A DNA stretch of 10,265 nucleotides from an uncultured Actinomycetes bacterium (GTDB lineage: Bacteria; Actinomycetota; Thermoleophilia; Miltoncostaeales; Miltoncostaeaceae), in NCBI GenBank assembly GCA_903928615.1, contig CAIYRJ010000199.1, positions 1 to 10,265 of the forward strand, in the 5' to 3' direction. Under the pieces are notes generated by a model. It was not told the origin of the DNA and did not search any database. It worked only from the letters and a program-made list of their open reading frames with translations. How positions within the stretch are numbered: position 1 is the first letter of the stretch; the number at the start of each line of letters is the position of its first letter. Made by a program: the position numbers and the translations under genes. Below are positions 1-6,670 of this stretch, one piece after another.

Positions 1-364
1 AGGCGCGCACCCGCGACGCGCCACTGGCGGCCGATGACGTGATGAGTCGTGCGGCCACGCCGTCGCCCAGGCGTACCTCGCCGAGCAGGGTGCGACCGGT
101 GACGACGATGCCGAGGTTGGCCCCGCCGGCCTGGCGGGCCACCACGCGCAGGCGGTCGAGGGGGCTCTCGGTGCGGCCATCCATGCCGGCCCGGGCGGAC
201 GGCGGGTCGAGCACCTCGATGACCCGCGCGCCGATGGGCGCGAGCGCCGCTGCGGCGGCCCCGAGGTCGTCAGGCGCGATGCGCGCGCCCCATGGCGGGG
301 TGCACAGATCGCGGAGGGTGACGTCGACGAGGCCGATGTCGATGGAGGCGGGCTCGGTGCTCAT
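1..364 (-). CDS. Carboxyltransferase-like protein (pyruvate carboxylase B / oxaloacetate decarboxylase alpha family), 5' part only, motifs degenerate
   Basis: The reading frame is open for 121 codons from ATG at 364 to the left edge, so only the N-terminus is seen. The start overlaps the efp stop as ATGA, implying translational coupling. The N-terminus aligns without gaps, from memory, with the carboxyltransferase TIM barrel of PycB/OadA proteins. D14, T16-L-R-D19 and R28 match the family DxTLRD...R motif. E50-V51 lies where the family has the EVWGGATF strand, and P68-x-D-R-L matches its PWERL. However the usual Gln-Ser after TLRDxx is Thr-Pro (22-23), and the family RGxN motif is T89-G-R-T92. 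The carboxylated lysine and HxH zinc ligands would lie beyond the window. The family moves a carboxyl group between biotin and a keto acid; with these changes, catalysis is doubtful. Firmicutes and many actinobacteria carry accB after efp, so the full gene might have a biotinyl-carrier role (inference). Family assignment is moderately sure, function is not. Confidence 0.62.
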   Translation of the reverse strand, partial: MSTEPASIDIGLVDVTLRDLCTPPWGARIAPDDLGAAAAALAPIGARVIEVLDPPSARAGMDGRTESPLDRLRVVARQAGGANLGIVVTGRTLLGEVRLGDGVAARLITSSAASGASRVRA

Positions 365-921
365 GCGCGGCTCACGTACTCCCGGCTGCGGGTGTCCACC
401 TTGATGCGGTCCCCTTCGTTGACGAAGAGCGGCACGTTCACGGTCGCGCCGGTCTCGAGCGTGGCGGGCTTGGTGACGTTGCTCACCGTGTCGCCCTTCA
501 CCCCGGGGTCGGTCTGCGTGACTGCCAGCTCCACGGAGGCGGGTGGCTCGGCGCGGAACGGGGCGTCGCGCACGAACAGCACCTGCACCTCGGAGTTCGG
601 TGCGATGAGGTCGACGGCCTCGATGGACGACTTCGGGACGTTCACCTGCTCGTAGGTCTCGCCGTCCATGAACACCAGCGCGTCGCCATCCTCGTAGAGC
701 ATCTGCATGTTCTTGGTCTCGGTGGTCACGCGCTCGAGCTTCTCGCCCGCGCGGAACGTCTTGTCCACCACGGTGCCCTTCGCGAGGCTCTTGAGCTTGG
801 TGCGCACGAACGCACCGCCCTTGCCGGGCTTCACGTGCTGGAACGACACGACGCTGACGAGCTCGCCGTCCACGTCGAGGACCCATCCGTTCTTCAGTTC
901 GTTGCTGCTGATGGCCCCCAC
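361..921 (-). CDS. efp: Elongation factor P
   Basis: EF-P binds between the P and E sites of stalled ribosomes and helps peptide-bond formation at consecutive prolines; it is cytoplasmic. The 186-residue length and three beta-barrel domains are normal for the family. Visible landmarks are the N-terminal SNELKNG segment, the loop V30-K-P-G-K34-G-G-A with K34 at the tip that contacts the P-site tRNA, and the C-terminal signature region TDPGVKGDT through GDRIKVDTRSREYVSR. The start is GTG (921-919), placed 6 nt after a good AGGAG, and gives the usual MGAISSNEL-type N-terminus. It lies 9 nt after the pepQ stop, and its ribosome site overlaps that stop (TAGGAG). Its own stop overlaps the next start (ATGA). 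No modification gene (epmAB, earP, ymfI) is in the window, so whether K34 is modified cannot be told. Identification is very secure. Confidence 0.97.
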   Translation of the reverse strand: MGAISSNELKNGWVLDVDGELVSVVSFQHVKPGKGGAFVRTKLKSLAKGTVVDKTFRAGEKLERVTTETKNMQMLYEDGDALVFMDGETYEQVNVPKSSIEAVDLIAPNSEVQVLFVRDAPFRAEPPASVELAVTQTDPGVKGDTVSNVTKPATLETGATVNVPLFVNEGDRIKVDTRSREYVSRA

Positions 922-927
922 GGCCTG

Positions 928-932
928 CTCCT
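928..932 (-). promoter_or_regulatory. Ribosome binding site of efp, overlapping the pepQ stop
   Basis: AGGAG lies 6 nt before the GTG at 921 and shares bases with the pepQ TAG stop (TAGGAG). It fixes the GTG as the efp start. Confidence 0.75.
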
Positions 933-2001
933 AGATGCTCGTCGTGGTCAGGTCGGTGGGCACGCGCGTGAGCACCTCGCAGCCATCATCGGTGACGATG
1001 GCGAGATCCTCGATGCGCACTCCTCCGACCCCCTCCAGGTAGATGCCCGGCTCGATGGTCACCACCATGCCGGTTTGAAGTACCTCCCCGCCCTCCTGAC
1101 GGAGCCACGGGCGCTCGTGGATGTCGAGCCCCACACCGTGCCCGAGGCCGTGGCCGAAGTGATCCCCGAGGCCCGCATCCGCGATGACCCCCCGGGCCAC
1201 CGAGTCGAGGTCCTTGGTGAGGACTCCCGCCCGGCAGGCGGCGAGGGCCGCGCGCTGGGCCTCGAGGCACACCGCATAGGCCTCCTCGAGCGCGGCCGGG
1301 AGCGTACCGGTGGCGAGGGTGCGTGTGCAGTCCGATGCGTAGCCCGCGTGCCGGGCACCCATGTCCACCACCACGAGGGTGTCGGCGGGAATGGCCTCGG
1401 CGCGCGGCACGGCGTGCGGCAGCGCTCCATGGGCGCCCCCGGCGACGATGATGTCGAAGCTCGCCCCGTCGGCCCCCATCTCGCGCATCCAGCCCTCGAG
1501 GGCCCAGGCCGTGGCCGCCTCGGTGCGGCCGGCGAAGCCCTCCTCCACCAGGCGCGACAGCGCGGCATCGGCGATGCGCGTGGCCTCGCGGATGGCCTCG
1601 AGCTCCTCTTCCTCCTTCACCACGCGCAGCCCCTCCACCAGGCCGGCGGTGGGCACGAGCTCCGCGCCGGAGAGGCGCCCCGCGAACCGGTCGCGCCGCG
1701 CCACGGTGACGTGCTCGGCCTCGATGCCCACGCGGCCCTGGGGCACCACCTCGGCCAGGCGGTCCATGAGGTCGCGCCCGGCGATGACCACCTCGGTCTC
1801 CTCCACCATCGTGCGCGCCGCGGCCGTGTAGCGCGAGTCGGTGAGCAGCACCCGTGACGCGGGGGTGACCACCAGCACGCCATTGGAGCCCACGAAGCCC
1901 GACAGGTAGCGGATGTTCACGAGGTCGGTGACCACCAGGGCGTCGAGCCCCTCCTCGCGCAGCACCTCCCCGATGCGCGCCTGGCGCGCCGGGATGCTCA
2001 A
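931..2001 (-). CDS. pepQ: Xaa-Pro peptidase (M24B metallopeptidase)
   Basis: This cytoplasmic dimetal peptidase removes residues next to proline (Xaa-Pro aminopeptidase or dipeptidase), recycling proline-containing peptides. The protein has 356 residues, typical of the short bacterial form. A creatinase-like N-terminal domain (about 1-125) is followed by the pita-bread catalytic domain. All five metal ligands are visible: D213, D224, H288 (in GHGLGHG), E317 (TIEPG) and E331 (VRIED). The accessory histidines H196 and H295 are also present. The start is TTG (2001-1999), overlapping the aroQ stop as TTGA, with GGAG 8 nt upstream; no better start gives the family N-terminus. The gene is the seventh of the operon and sits just before efp, an order common in Gram-positive bacteria. 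Aminopeptidase versus dipeptidase specificity cannot be decided from sequence alone; the symbol pepQ is by family habit. Confidence 0.92.
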   Translation of the reverse strand: MSIPARQARIGEVLREEGLDALVVTDLVNIRYLSGFVGSNGVLVVTPASRVLLTDSRYTAAARTMVEETEVVIAGRDLMDRLAEVVPQGRVGIEAEHVTVARRDRFAGRLSGAELVPTAGLVEGLRVVKEEEELEAIREATRIADAALSRLVEEGFAGRTEAATAWALEGWMREMGADGASFDIIVAGGAHGALPHAVPRAEAIPADTLVVVDMGARHAGYASDCTRTLATGTLPAALEEAYAVCLEAQRAALAACRAGVLTKDLDSVARGVIADAGLGDHFGHGLGHGVGLDIHERPWLRQEGGEVLQTGMVVTIEPGIYLEGVGGVRIEDLAIVTDDGCEVLTRVPTDLTTTSI

Positions 2002-2432
2002 CCCGCGAGCTCCGCCTTCAGGATGTCCAGCGCCTCGCGGTAGCCGTCGGGCCCCTTCCCCTTCACCGTGGCGAGCGCGATGTCGCGCACCACGGATGCC
2101 TTGCGGAAGTCCTCACGGGCATCCACGTCGGAAAGGTGCACCTCCACGAACGGGGCGCCCATCACCTCGAGCGCGTCGCGGATCGAGTACTGGTAGTGCG
2201 TCCAGGCCCCGGGATTCACGATGGCGCCGTCCACCGCGCCGGCGAGGCCGTGCACGTGCTCCAGGAACGCCCCCTCGAAGTTGGTCTGGAAGGTGCCCAC
2301 GCGCATGCCGCGCTCCTCGCCCCAGGCGCGCACCTGCGCCTCGAGCTCGGGGAGGGTGAGGGTGCCGTAGTGCTGCGAGGGCCGGCGGCCGAGCATGTTC
2401 AGGTTGGGTCCGTGCAGAAGGGCGATGTTCAT
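1998..2432 (-). CDS. aroQ: Type II 3-dehydroquinate dehydratase
   Basis: AroQ converts 3-dehydroquinate to 3-dehydroshikimate, the third shikimate step, as a cytoplasmic dodecamer. The 144-residue length is normal. Visible features are the N-terminal HGPNLNMLG, lid arginine R17, catalytic Tyr Y22 (in HYG), the QTNFEG turn (50-54), the N73-P-G-A-W-T-H79 substrate loop, and V96-E-V-H99-L-S with general acid H99 and anion-binding R106, E107 and R110. Departures from the usual sequence are Phe where His or Ser is common in QSNxEG, Trp in NPGAxTH, and GKGPDGY where GxGxxGY usually has a hydrophobic residue. All catalytic residues are kept. The ATG (2432-2430) overlaps the aroB TGA by one base (TGATG). 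A GGAGGAG lies 11 nt upstream, somewhat far, and is part of a small GGAGC-T-GCTCC dyad. An open frame extends upstream inside aroB, but the ATG gives the family N-terminus exactly. Confidence 0.95.
   Translation of the reverse strand: MNIALLHGPNLNMLGRRPSQHYGTLTLPELEAQVRAWGEERGMRVGTFQTNFEGAFLEHVHGLAGAVDGAIVNPGAWTHYQYSIRDALEVMGAPFVEVHLSDVDAREDFRKASVVRDIALATVKGKGPDGYREALDILKAELAG
2010..2013 (-). promoter_or_regulatory. Ribosome binding site deciding the TTG start of pepQ
   Basis: GGAG lies 8 nt upstream of the TTG at 2001 inside the 3' end of aroQ. Together with the TTGA overlap it supports a TTG start. Confidence 0.5.
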
Positions 2433-3529
2433 CACGGGAGCAGCTCCTCCACGGCCGCGCGCACCACGGCCGGATCGGGGTCCTGGTGGGTGAGCACGTC
2501 GCCGGGAGCGCGCAGCAGCACCATGTTCAGGGCGCGGCCATCCGACTTCTTGTCGCGCGACATGATCTCGATCACCTCGTCCACGTCCACCGAGGGGTCG
2601 AGTTGCACCGGAAGTCCATGACGCGCGAGCGTGGCGGCCGTGCGATCGCGCCACTCCGGGGCGAGCCCGAGCGCATGCTCGCTCACGCGCAGCGCCACGA
2701 GCAGCCCCAGCGAGATCGCCTCGCCGTGGTGGTAGAGGTCGTACCCGGCGGCGGCCTCGATGCCGTGCCCCGCGGTGTGCCCGAGGTTGAGGATCGCCCG
2801 GCGGCCGAGGTCGAACTCGTCCTCGGCGACCACCTCGAGCTTGCACTCGGCGCATCGGCGGATGAGGTCGGCCAGCTCGTCGTCAGGGCCCGGGAGATCG
2901 GGCCAGGCGGCCACCATCTCCATCAGCTCGCCGCCCACCAGCAACCCATACTTCACCACCTCGGCGAACCCACACGAGAGCTCGCGGGCCGGCAGCGTTC
3001 CGAGCACCGTGGTGTCCATCACCACGGCCTCGGGCTGGTACACGGCGCCCACGTAGTTCTTGCCCTCCGGCAGGTCCACCCCGGTCTTGCCGCCGAGCGA
3101 GGAGTCGACCATCGCGAGGAGCGTGGTGGGAACCTGCACCAGCCGCACGCCGCGCTGGTACGAGGCGGCGAGGAATCCGGCGAGGTCGCCCACCACGCCG
3201 CCGCCCACGGCAACCACGGCGTCACGGCGGCGGATGCCGGCGCGGGCGCAGGCGCGGCTGAGGCGCTCGACCTCGGCGAGGTTCTTGGAGGCCTCGCCCG
3301 CGGGCACGGCCTCCACGTGCACGCGAAGCCCGGCGTCACGGCATGACGCCGCCGCGCGCTCGCCCGCCGAGGCGATGCCGTCGTCCACCACCACCATCAC
3401 GCCATCACCCTCGCCCCGTGCCGCGAGGAGCGGTCCGACCAGGTCGATCGCGCCGGGGCCGAGGTGCACCGGCACCTCGCGGGCGCCGATCACCGCGGTG
3501 ATCGCCGGGTCGGGGGCGGTGGTGCTCAT
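2432..3529 (-). CDS. aroB: 3-dehydroquinate synthase
   Basis: AroB converts DAHP to 3-dehydroquinate, the second shikimate step, using NAD+ and a divalent metal in the cytoplasm. The 365-residue length is normal. An N-terminal Rossmann-like domain holds the NAD motif GGGVVGDLAGF (109-119), and SSLGGKTGVD with PEGKNYVGAVYQP (143-166) forms the nucleotide and substrate site. Metal ligands are E190 (FAEVVKYG), H251 (LGHTAGHG) and H268 (HHGEA), and K328 lies in the RDKKSDG motif. The ATG at 3529-3527 overlaps the aroK TGA as ATGA. The frame stays open about 120 codons further upstream inside aroK, but that stretch is Arg/Gly-rich and not AroB-like, so the ATG is preferred. The protein feeds AroQ, encoded immediately downstream with one base of overlap. 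Very secure. Confidence 0.97.
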   Translation of the reverse strand: MSTTAPDPAITAVIGAREVPVHLGPGAIDLVGPLLAARGEGDGVMVVVDDGIASAGERAAASCRDAGLRVHVEAVPAGEASKNLAEVERLSRACARAGIRRRDAVVAVGGGVVGDLAGFLAASYQRGVRLVQVPTTLLAMVDSSLGGKTGVDLPEGKNYVGAVYQPEAVVMDTTVLGTLPARELSCGFAEVVKYGLLVGGELMEMVAAWPDLPGPDDELADLIRRCAECKLEVVAEDEFDLGRRAILNLGHTAGHGIEAAAGYDLYHHGEAISLGLLVALRVSEHALGLAPEWRDRTAATLARHGLPVQLDPSVDVDEVIEIMSRDKKSDGRALNMVLLRAPGDVLTHQDPDPAVVRAAVEELLP

Positions 3530-4056
3530 CCGGCCTGGTCCTCGTCGGGGCCCCCGCCCTCGGCCCACTCGGCGAGCACCCGCGCCACGTCGCCCGCGGG
3601 CAGCGAGGCGTCGAGGATCACGTCCGCCGCCTCGCGGTAGACGTGCTCGCGCTCGCCGGCGCGACGGATGAACCGATCGCGGTCCTGTGCCAGTGGGCGG
3701 CCGGGAAGTCCCCCCACGCGGTCCCAGGCCAACTCGGGGTCGATGCGCAGCCACGCCACCCATGCGGTGCGTCCCAGCAGGTCGCGCGTGCGCTTGCTGC
3801 CGAGCGCGCCGCCGCCGAGGGCCAGCACCCCGGGCTCGGCCGCGAGGTTCTCGCGGATGAGGTCCTCCTCGGTGCGGCGGAACCACAGCTCGCCGCGCTG
3901 TGCGAAGATCTCGGGGATCGACTGGCCGGCGTGGGCCACGATGAGGTCGTCGACGTCGAGGAACTGCACGCCCAGGATCTCCGCGGCCGTGCGGCCCACG
4001 GTGCTCTTGCCCGCGCCCATGTACCCCGCGAGCGCGATCCAGCGCTCCGTGGCCAC
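3526..4056 (-). CDS. aroK: Shikimate kinase
   Basis: AroK phosphorylates shikimate at the 3-hydroxyl with ATP, the fifth step of the pathway, in the cytoplasm. The 176-residue length is typical. The P-loop G11-Y-M-G-A-G-K-S-T19 is followed by D34-V-D36 (shikimate-binding Asp and Mg2+ site), R60 in the ELWFRRTEEDLI segment, the glycine-rich A79-L-G-G-G83, the lid arginine R120 in PGRPL, and R141 in the YREAAD motif. The best start is GTG (4056-4054), one base after the aroC TAG stop, giving VATERWIALAGYMGAGKST. I see no clear Shine-Dalgarno sequence, so reinitiation after aroC is likely. The longer open frame upstream is the shadow of aroC. Its stop overlaps the aroB start (ATGA). Very secure. 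Confidence 0.96.
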   Translation of the reverse strand: MATERWIALAGYMGAGKSTVGRTAAEILGVQFLDVDDLIVAHAGQSIPEIFAQRGELWFRRTEEDLIRENLAAEPGVLALGGGALGSKRTRDLLGRTAWVAWLRIDPELAWDRVGGLPGRPLAQDRDRFIRRAGEREHVYREAADVILDASLPAGDVARVLAEWAEGGGPDEDQAG

Positions 4057-4057
4057 G

Positions 4058-5218
4058 CTACTGCGCCAGGACCGCGCGGTAGCGGTCCACCGCGGCGTCG
4101 AGGGAGGCGATGGAGTCGCCGCCGAACTTGTCGACGAGCGCCTGCGCGAGGACGAAGGCGATGACGGCCTCGCCGATGACGGCCGCCGCCGGCACCGCGC
4201 AGATGTCGGAGCGCTCCTTGAAGGCCGAGGTGGCCTCCTTGCTCTGCACGTCCACCGATGCCAGGGGCCGGCTGAGCGTGGCAATGGGCTTCATGGCCGC
4301 GCGCACCACCAGCGGGGCGCCGTGGGTCATGCCGCCCTCGAGGCCGCCCGACCGGTTGGTGCGCCGGTGATAGCCGCGATCCTCGCTCCAGAAGATCTCG
4401 TCGTGGGCCGCGCTGCCGCGGATGCGCCCGAGCTCGAACCCCGCGCCGATCTCCACGCCCTTGATGGCCTGCACGCCGAGCATGGCCTGGCCGATGCGTC
4501 CGTCGAGGCGCGTGTCGCCGCTCACGTGGCTGCCGAGGCCGGGCAGGGGGTCGAACACCCACACCTCGAAGATGCCGCCGAGGGTGTCGCTGGCCTGGCC
4601 CGCGGCCTTGATCGCCGCCTTCATGCGCTCAGAGGCATCAGGGTCGAGGGCGCGCACCGGGCTCTCATCGACCGCGTCGAAGTCGCCGAGCGCGAGGTCG
4701 TCGCGGGTGGGCGCCGACTCGGGGCCGATCTGCACCACGTGGCTGCGCACCTCCATGCCGTACCGGCGCAGCAGCGCCTTGGCCACGCCGCCAGCCGCCA
4801 CGCGCGCGGCGGTCTCGCGGGCGCTCGCGCGCTCGAGGATGTTGCGCAGGTCGTCGGTCTCGTACTTCTGCATGCCCGCCAGGTCGGCGTGCCCGGGGCG
4901 CGGCAGGGTGATGGGATCCACCTCGGACGCCGGCTCCCAGATGGCCATGCGGTCTTCCGACCAGTTCGCGAAGTCACGGTTCATCACCATGAGCGCAACC
5001 GGGCTGCCGAGGGTGCGGCCGTGGCGGATTCCTGCGGTCACCTGCACGCGGTCGGTCTCGATCTTCTGGCGACCCCCACGGCCGTAGCCCATCTGGCGGC
5101 GCGCGAGGTCGGCGTCGATGTCATCGGGCGTGAGGGGAAGCCCGGCCGGGAGCCCTTCGATGATCGTGGTCAGGGCTGGGCCGTGCGACTCCCCCGCTGT
5201 GCGGTAGGTGAGCGCCAT
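4058..5218 (-). CDS. aroC: Chorismate synthase
   Basis: AroC eliminates phosphate from EPSP to give chorismate, the last common step to aromatic amino acids and folate, and needs reduced FMN. The 386-residue length is normal. Family signatures are GESHGP (9-14, H12), MGYGRGGRQKIE (43-54), PRPGHADL with H110, RASARETAARVAAGGVAK (130-147), and RTNRSGGLEGGMTHG (286-300), followed by the ERSDICAVPA block near 335-344. The ATG at 5218-5216 gives the conserved MxLTYRTAGESHGP start; an in-frame GTG 8 codons upstream (5242) would add a non-conserved extension. No good Shine-Dalgarno is visible, but a TATGCT box ends 9 nt before the ATG, so transcription may begin at or next to the start. It lies 45 nt after the alkA-like gene, the largest gap in the operon. 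Very secure. Confidence 0.97.
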   Translation of the reverse strand: MALTYRTAGESHGPALTTIIEGLPAGLPLTPDDIDADLARRQMGYGRGGRQKIETDRVQVTAGIRHGRTLGSPVALMVMNRDFANWSEDRMAIWEPASEVDPITLPRPGHADLAGMQKYETDDLRNILERASARETAARVAAGGVAKALLRRYGMEVRSHVVQIGPESAPTRDDLALGDFDAVDESPVRALDPDASERMKAAIKAAGQASDTLGGIFEVWVFDPLPGLGSHVSGDTRLDGRIGQAMLGVQAIKGVEIGAGFELGRIRGSAAHDEIFWSEDRGYHRRTNRSGGLEGGMTHGAPLVVRAAMKPIATLSRPLASVDVQSKEATSAFKERSDICAVPAAAVIGEAVIAFVLAQALVDKFGGDSIASLDAAVDRYRAVLAQ

Positions 5219-5227
5219 CGGGCTCGC

Positions 5228-5233
5228 AGCATA
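5228..5233 (-). promoter_or_regulatory. Candidate internal -10 box upstream of aroC (TATGCT)
   Basis: TATGCT followed by GCG lies 9 nt before the aroC ATG, in the only sizeable gap of the operon (5219-5263). The same nine bases, TATGCTGCG, occur 8 nt before the rnhA start. No clear -35 hexamer is seen. It would give the aro genes transcription independent of the prepilin peptidase and glycosylase. Confidence 0.45.
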
Positions 5234-5263
5234 CCGCCCCACCGGGCGCGCACCGGCGGCCGC

Positions 5264-6160
5264 TCAGGCCGCGTGCTGCTGCCGCGCGCCCTGCGGGCGC
5301 CGCTCGCCCTGCTTCACCCGCGCGTGCGGGTGCATCAGCAGGTACGCGCTGGCGAGGCCGCTCCACTCCCCGTAGTGGTCGACCAGCGCCCGGGTCTCGT
5401 GCGCCTCGGGCCATCGTCCCGTCTCGGCGGCCACGATGCGCATGAGGCCCAGGTCGCCCACCACGGGCGCGTCGAACCGCCCCAGGCCGTAGGTGCCGAT
5501 GACCCCCGCGCTCCATGGCCCAAGCCACGGCTCGCGCACGACCCGCGCCGTCATGCGCTCGGTGGGAACGCTGCGCAGGCGCTCGAGGTCGATGCCCCGT
5601 GCGATGCGGGTCATCGCCGCGGCCCGGCGCGCCGCGAGGCCGGTGGACACCGCCCGCGCAGGAGGGAGCGCGGCGAGATCGGCCGATGATGGCGGCTGGG
5701 CCAGGCCATCGGCCGCACGGCCCGACGCCATGGCCACGATCGCCCGCTCCATGCGCGCGGCCTCCCGGCCCGTCACGAGCTGCCCGCAGGCGGCCGTGAT
5801 CACCGACTGCGCCACGGTGGCGCGCCGCGCGGGCCGATACCCGGCCCATCGCACGCTCACCGGGGCCATGCGCGGGTCACGCCGTGCCATGCGCAGGAAC
5901 GGCGCATGGTCATCGTCAACCGCGAGCACGAAGCGCAGGGCATCGAGCGCCGCGGGCACGTCGGGACCGCGCACCGCCACCTCGAGGTCGCCGTCATGCC
6001 GCTGGCGCACCGCGGCCCGCGCGTCGCCGGCGGGAGTGGGAAGGGCGATGGCCAGCACCGCCCCGTGCCACCGCCGGGTGCCCCCTGCGCTGCTGCCCGC
6101 CGACAGCCGCAGGTCGTACGGCGCAGCAGGGCGCAGGCGCGTGACGGTGGCCTCATCCAT
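5264..6160 (-). CDS. DNA-3-methyladenine glycosylase II-like protein (AlkA type, HhH-GPD)
   Basis: Proteins of this family flip out alkylated bases such as 3-methyladenine and cut the N-glycosidic bond, starting base-excision repair. The 298 residues show an AlkA-like N-terminal domain (about 13-85: PYDLRLS, then a segment ending LRFVLAVDDDHAPF) and an HhH-GPD core from about 105. The core holds a helix-hairpin-helix at 203-222 with P211-W-L-G-P-W-S-A where the family has PGIGPWTA, and the catalytic Asp D236 in VVGDLGL. The C-terminal helix WSGLASAYLLMH matches the family WRPxRSxAAxYLW. No cysteines for an Fe-S cluster follow, which argues against EndoIII/MutY. The ATG at 6160-6158 overlaps the prepilin peptidase stop by 8 nt; I see no Shine-Dalgarno, so coupling is likely. 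A DNA-repair gene between a prepilin peptidase and aroC is an unusual neighbour. Substrate range is not predictable. Confidence 0.87.
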   Translation of the reverse strand: MDEATVTRLRPAAPYDLRLSAGSSAGGTRRWHGAVLAIALPTPAGDARAAVRQRHDGDLEVAVRGPDVPAALDALRFVLAVDDDHAPFLRMARRDPRMAPVSVRWAGYRPARRATVAQSVITAACGQLVTGREAARMERAIVAMASGRAADGLAQPPSSADLAALPPARAVSTGLAARRAAAMTRIARGIDLERLRSVPTERMTARVVREPWLGPWSAGVIGTYGLGRFDAPVVGDLGLMRIVAAETGRWPEAHETRALVDHYGEWSGLASAYLLMHPHARVKQGERRPQGARQQHAA

Positions 6161-6596
6161 GCAGCGAGTGTACGAGAGCCGCCGGACCGACCACGGCGAG
6201 CACCCCGGCCGCGAGGAACGGCGCCAGCGGCAGCGCAACGGCAGACGGACGGGCGCGCCGCGCCGCGGCGAGCGAGAAGCCCCACGCGGCGGCCAGGACG
6301 AGGCCTGCCAGCACGGCGACAAGGCCCGGCATGAACCCCAGCGCCGCACCGATGAGGGCGCCCAGCTTGACGTCGCCCATGCCCATGCCATCCGGCCTGA
6401 TGAGCGCCGGCACGAGCAGCAGCAGGCCCACGAGCGCAGCCGACGCCAGCGGCTCCCACCACGCCGCGTCGCCAATCGCCCCGATGATGAGCACGGCGGC
6501 AAGCGCGGGCAGCACAACGGCGTCGGGGATGATGCGGCGCCGGAGGTCGACGACCACCGCCGGGATGAGCGCGATCACGAGCACCAGCACGTCCAC
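6153..6596 (-). CDS. Prepilin peptidase, A24 family, short form
   Basis: This inner-membrane aspartic protease would cut the leader of type IV pilin-like or Tad-type prepilins. The 147-residue protein is nearly all hydrophobic, with about five or six membrane segments. The two catalytic aspartates are D17 (in VVVDLRRRIIP) and D75 (in GMGMGDVKLG, the family GxGD motif). It lacks the N-terminal zinc/methyltransferase domain of PilD, so it is a peptidase-only form such as TadV/CpaA or the archaeal FlaK/PibD, and should not methylate its product. The start is GTG (6596-6594), with a TACGGT box ending 6 nt upstream and no convincing Shine-Dalgarno, suggesting a leaderless transcript. Its stop overlaps the next gene by 8 nt. 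No pilin genes are in the window, so its substrates are unknown. It heads the minus-strand operon and diverges from rnhA. Confidence 0.92.
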   Translation of the reverse strand: MDVLVLVIALIPAVVVDLRRRIIPDAVVLPALAAVLIIGAIGDAAWWEPLASAALVGLLLLVPALIRPDGMGMGDVKLGALIGAALGFMPGLVAVLAGLVLAAAWGFSLAAARRARPSAVALPLAPFLAAGVLAVVGPAALVHSLHG

Positions 6597-6602
6597 GGCG
6601 CC

Positions 6603-6608
6603 ACCGTA
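6603..6608 (-). promoter_or_regulatory. Candidate -10 box heading the minus-strand operon (TACGGT)
   Basis: TACGGT ends 6 nt before the GTG of the prepilin peptidase, a leaderless arrangement. No clear -35 hexamer is seen at 16-18 nt; the area expected for it overlaps the dyad at 6620-6633. Confidence 0.42.
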
Positions 6609-6619
6609 GGGCGGCGCAT

Positions 6620-6633
6620 GTCACGCGGGTGAC
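6620..6633. promoter_or_regulatory. Dyad GTCAC-N4-GTGAC in the divergent promoter region (candidate operator)
   Basis: Perfect 5-bp arms around GCGG lie almost midway in the 74-nt region between the prepilin peptidase and rnhA starts. The dyad covers the expected -35 area of the minus promoter. It may be chance in GC-rich DNA. Confidence 0.3.
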
Positions 6634-6656
6634 GCGGTTCGTGCCGAGGCCGCCTC

Positions 6657-6662
6657 TATGCT
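6657..6662 (+). promoter_or_regulatory. Candidate -10 box of rnhA (TATGCT)
   Basis: TATGCT followed by GC ends 8 nt before the rnhA ATG. A transcript would begin at or within a few bases of the start codon, which fits the lack of a Shine-Dalgarno sequence there. Confidence 0.45.
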
Positions 6663-6670
6663 GCGCGCCG

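Noticed and set aside
842..903. Unusual EF-P tip loop
   Set aside because: The PGKGGAF loop with K34 is an ordinary form, and modification status cannot be read from sequence.
835..1857. 340-codon open frame on the plus strand
   Set aside because: Mirror of pepQ; His/Gly/Arg-rich without domain signs.
2486..3346. 286-codon plus-strand frame over aroB
   Set aside because: His/Gly/Ala-rich mirror of the conserved aroB sequence.
3668..5689. 673-codon open frame on the plus strand
   Set aside because: It lies antisense to aroK, aroC and the glycosylase gene, all with intact motifs. It is rich in Arg, Ala, His and Gly as expected for a mirror frame in GC-rich DNA, and shows no family motif.
5493..6632. 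379-codon plus-strand frame across the glycosylase and prepilin peptidase
   Set aside because: Antisense to two recognised genes and of low-complexity Arg/Ala composition.
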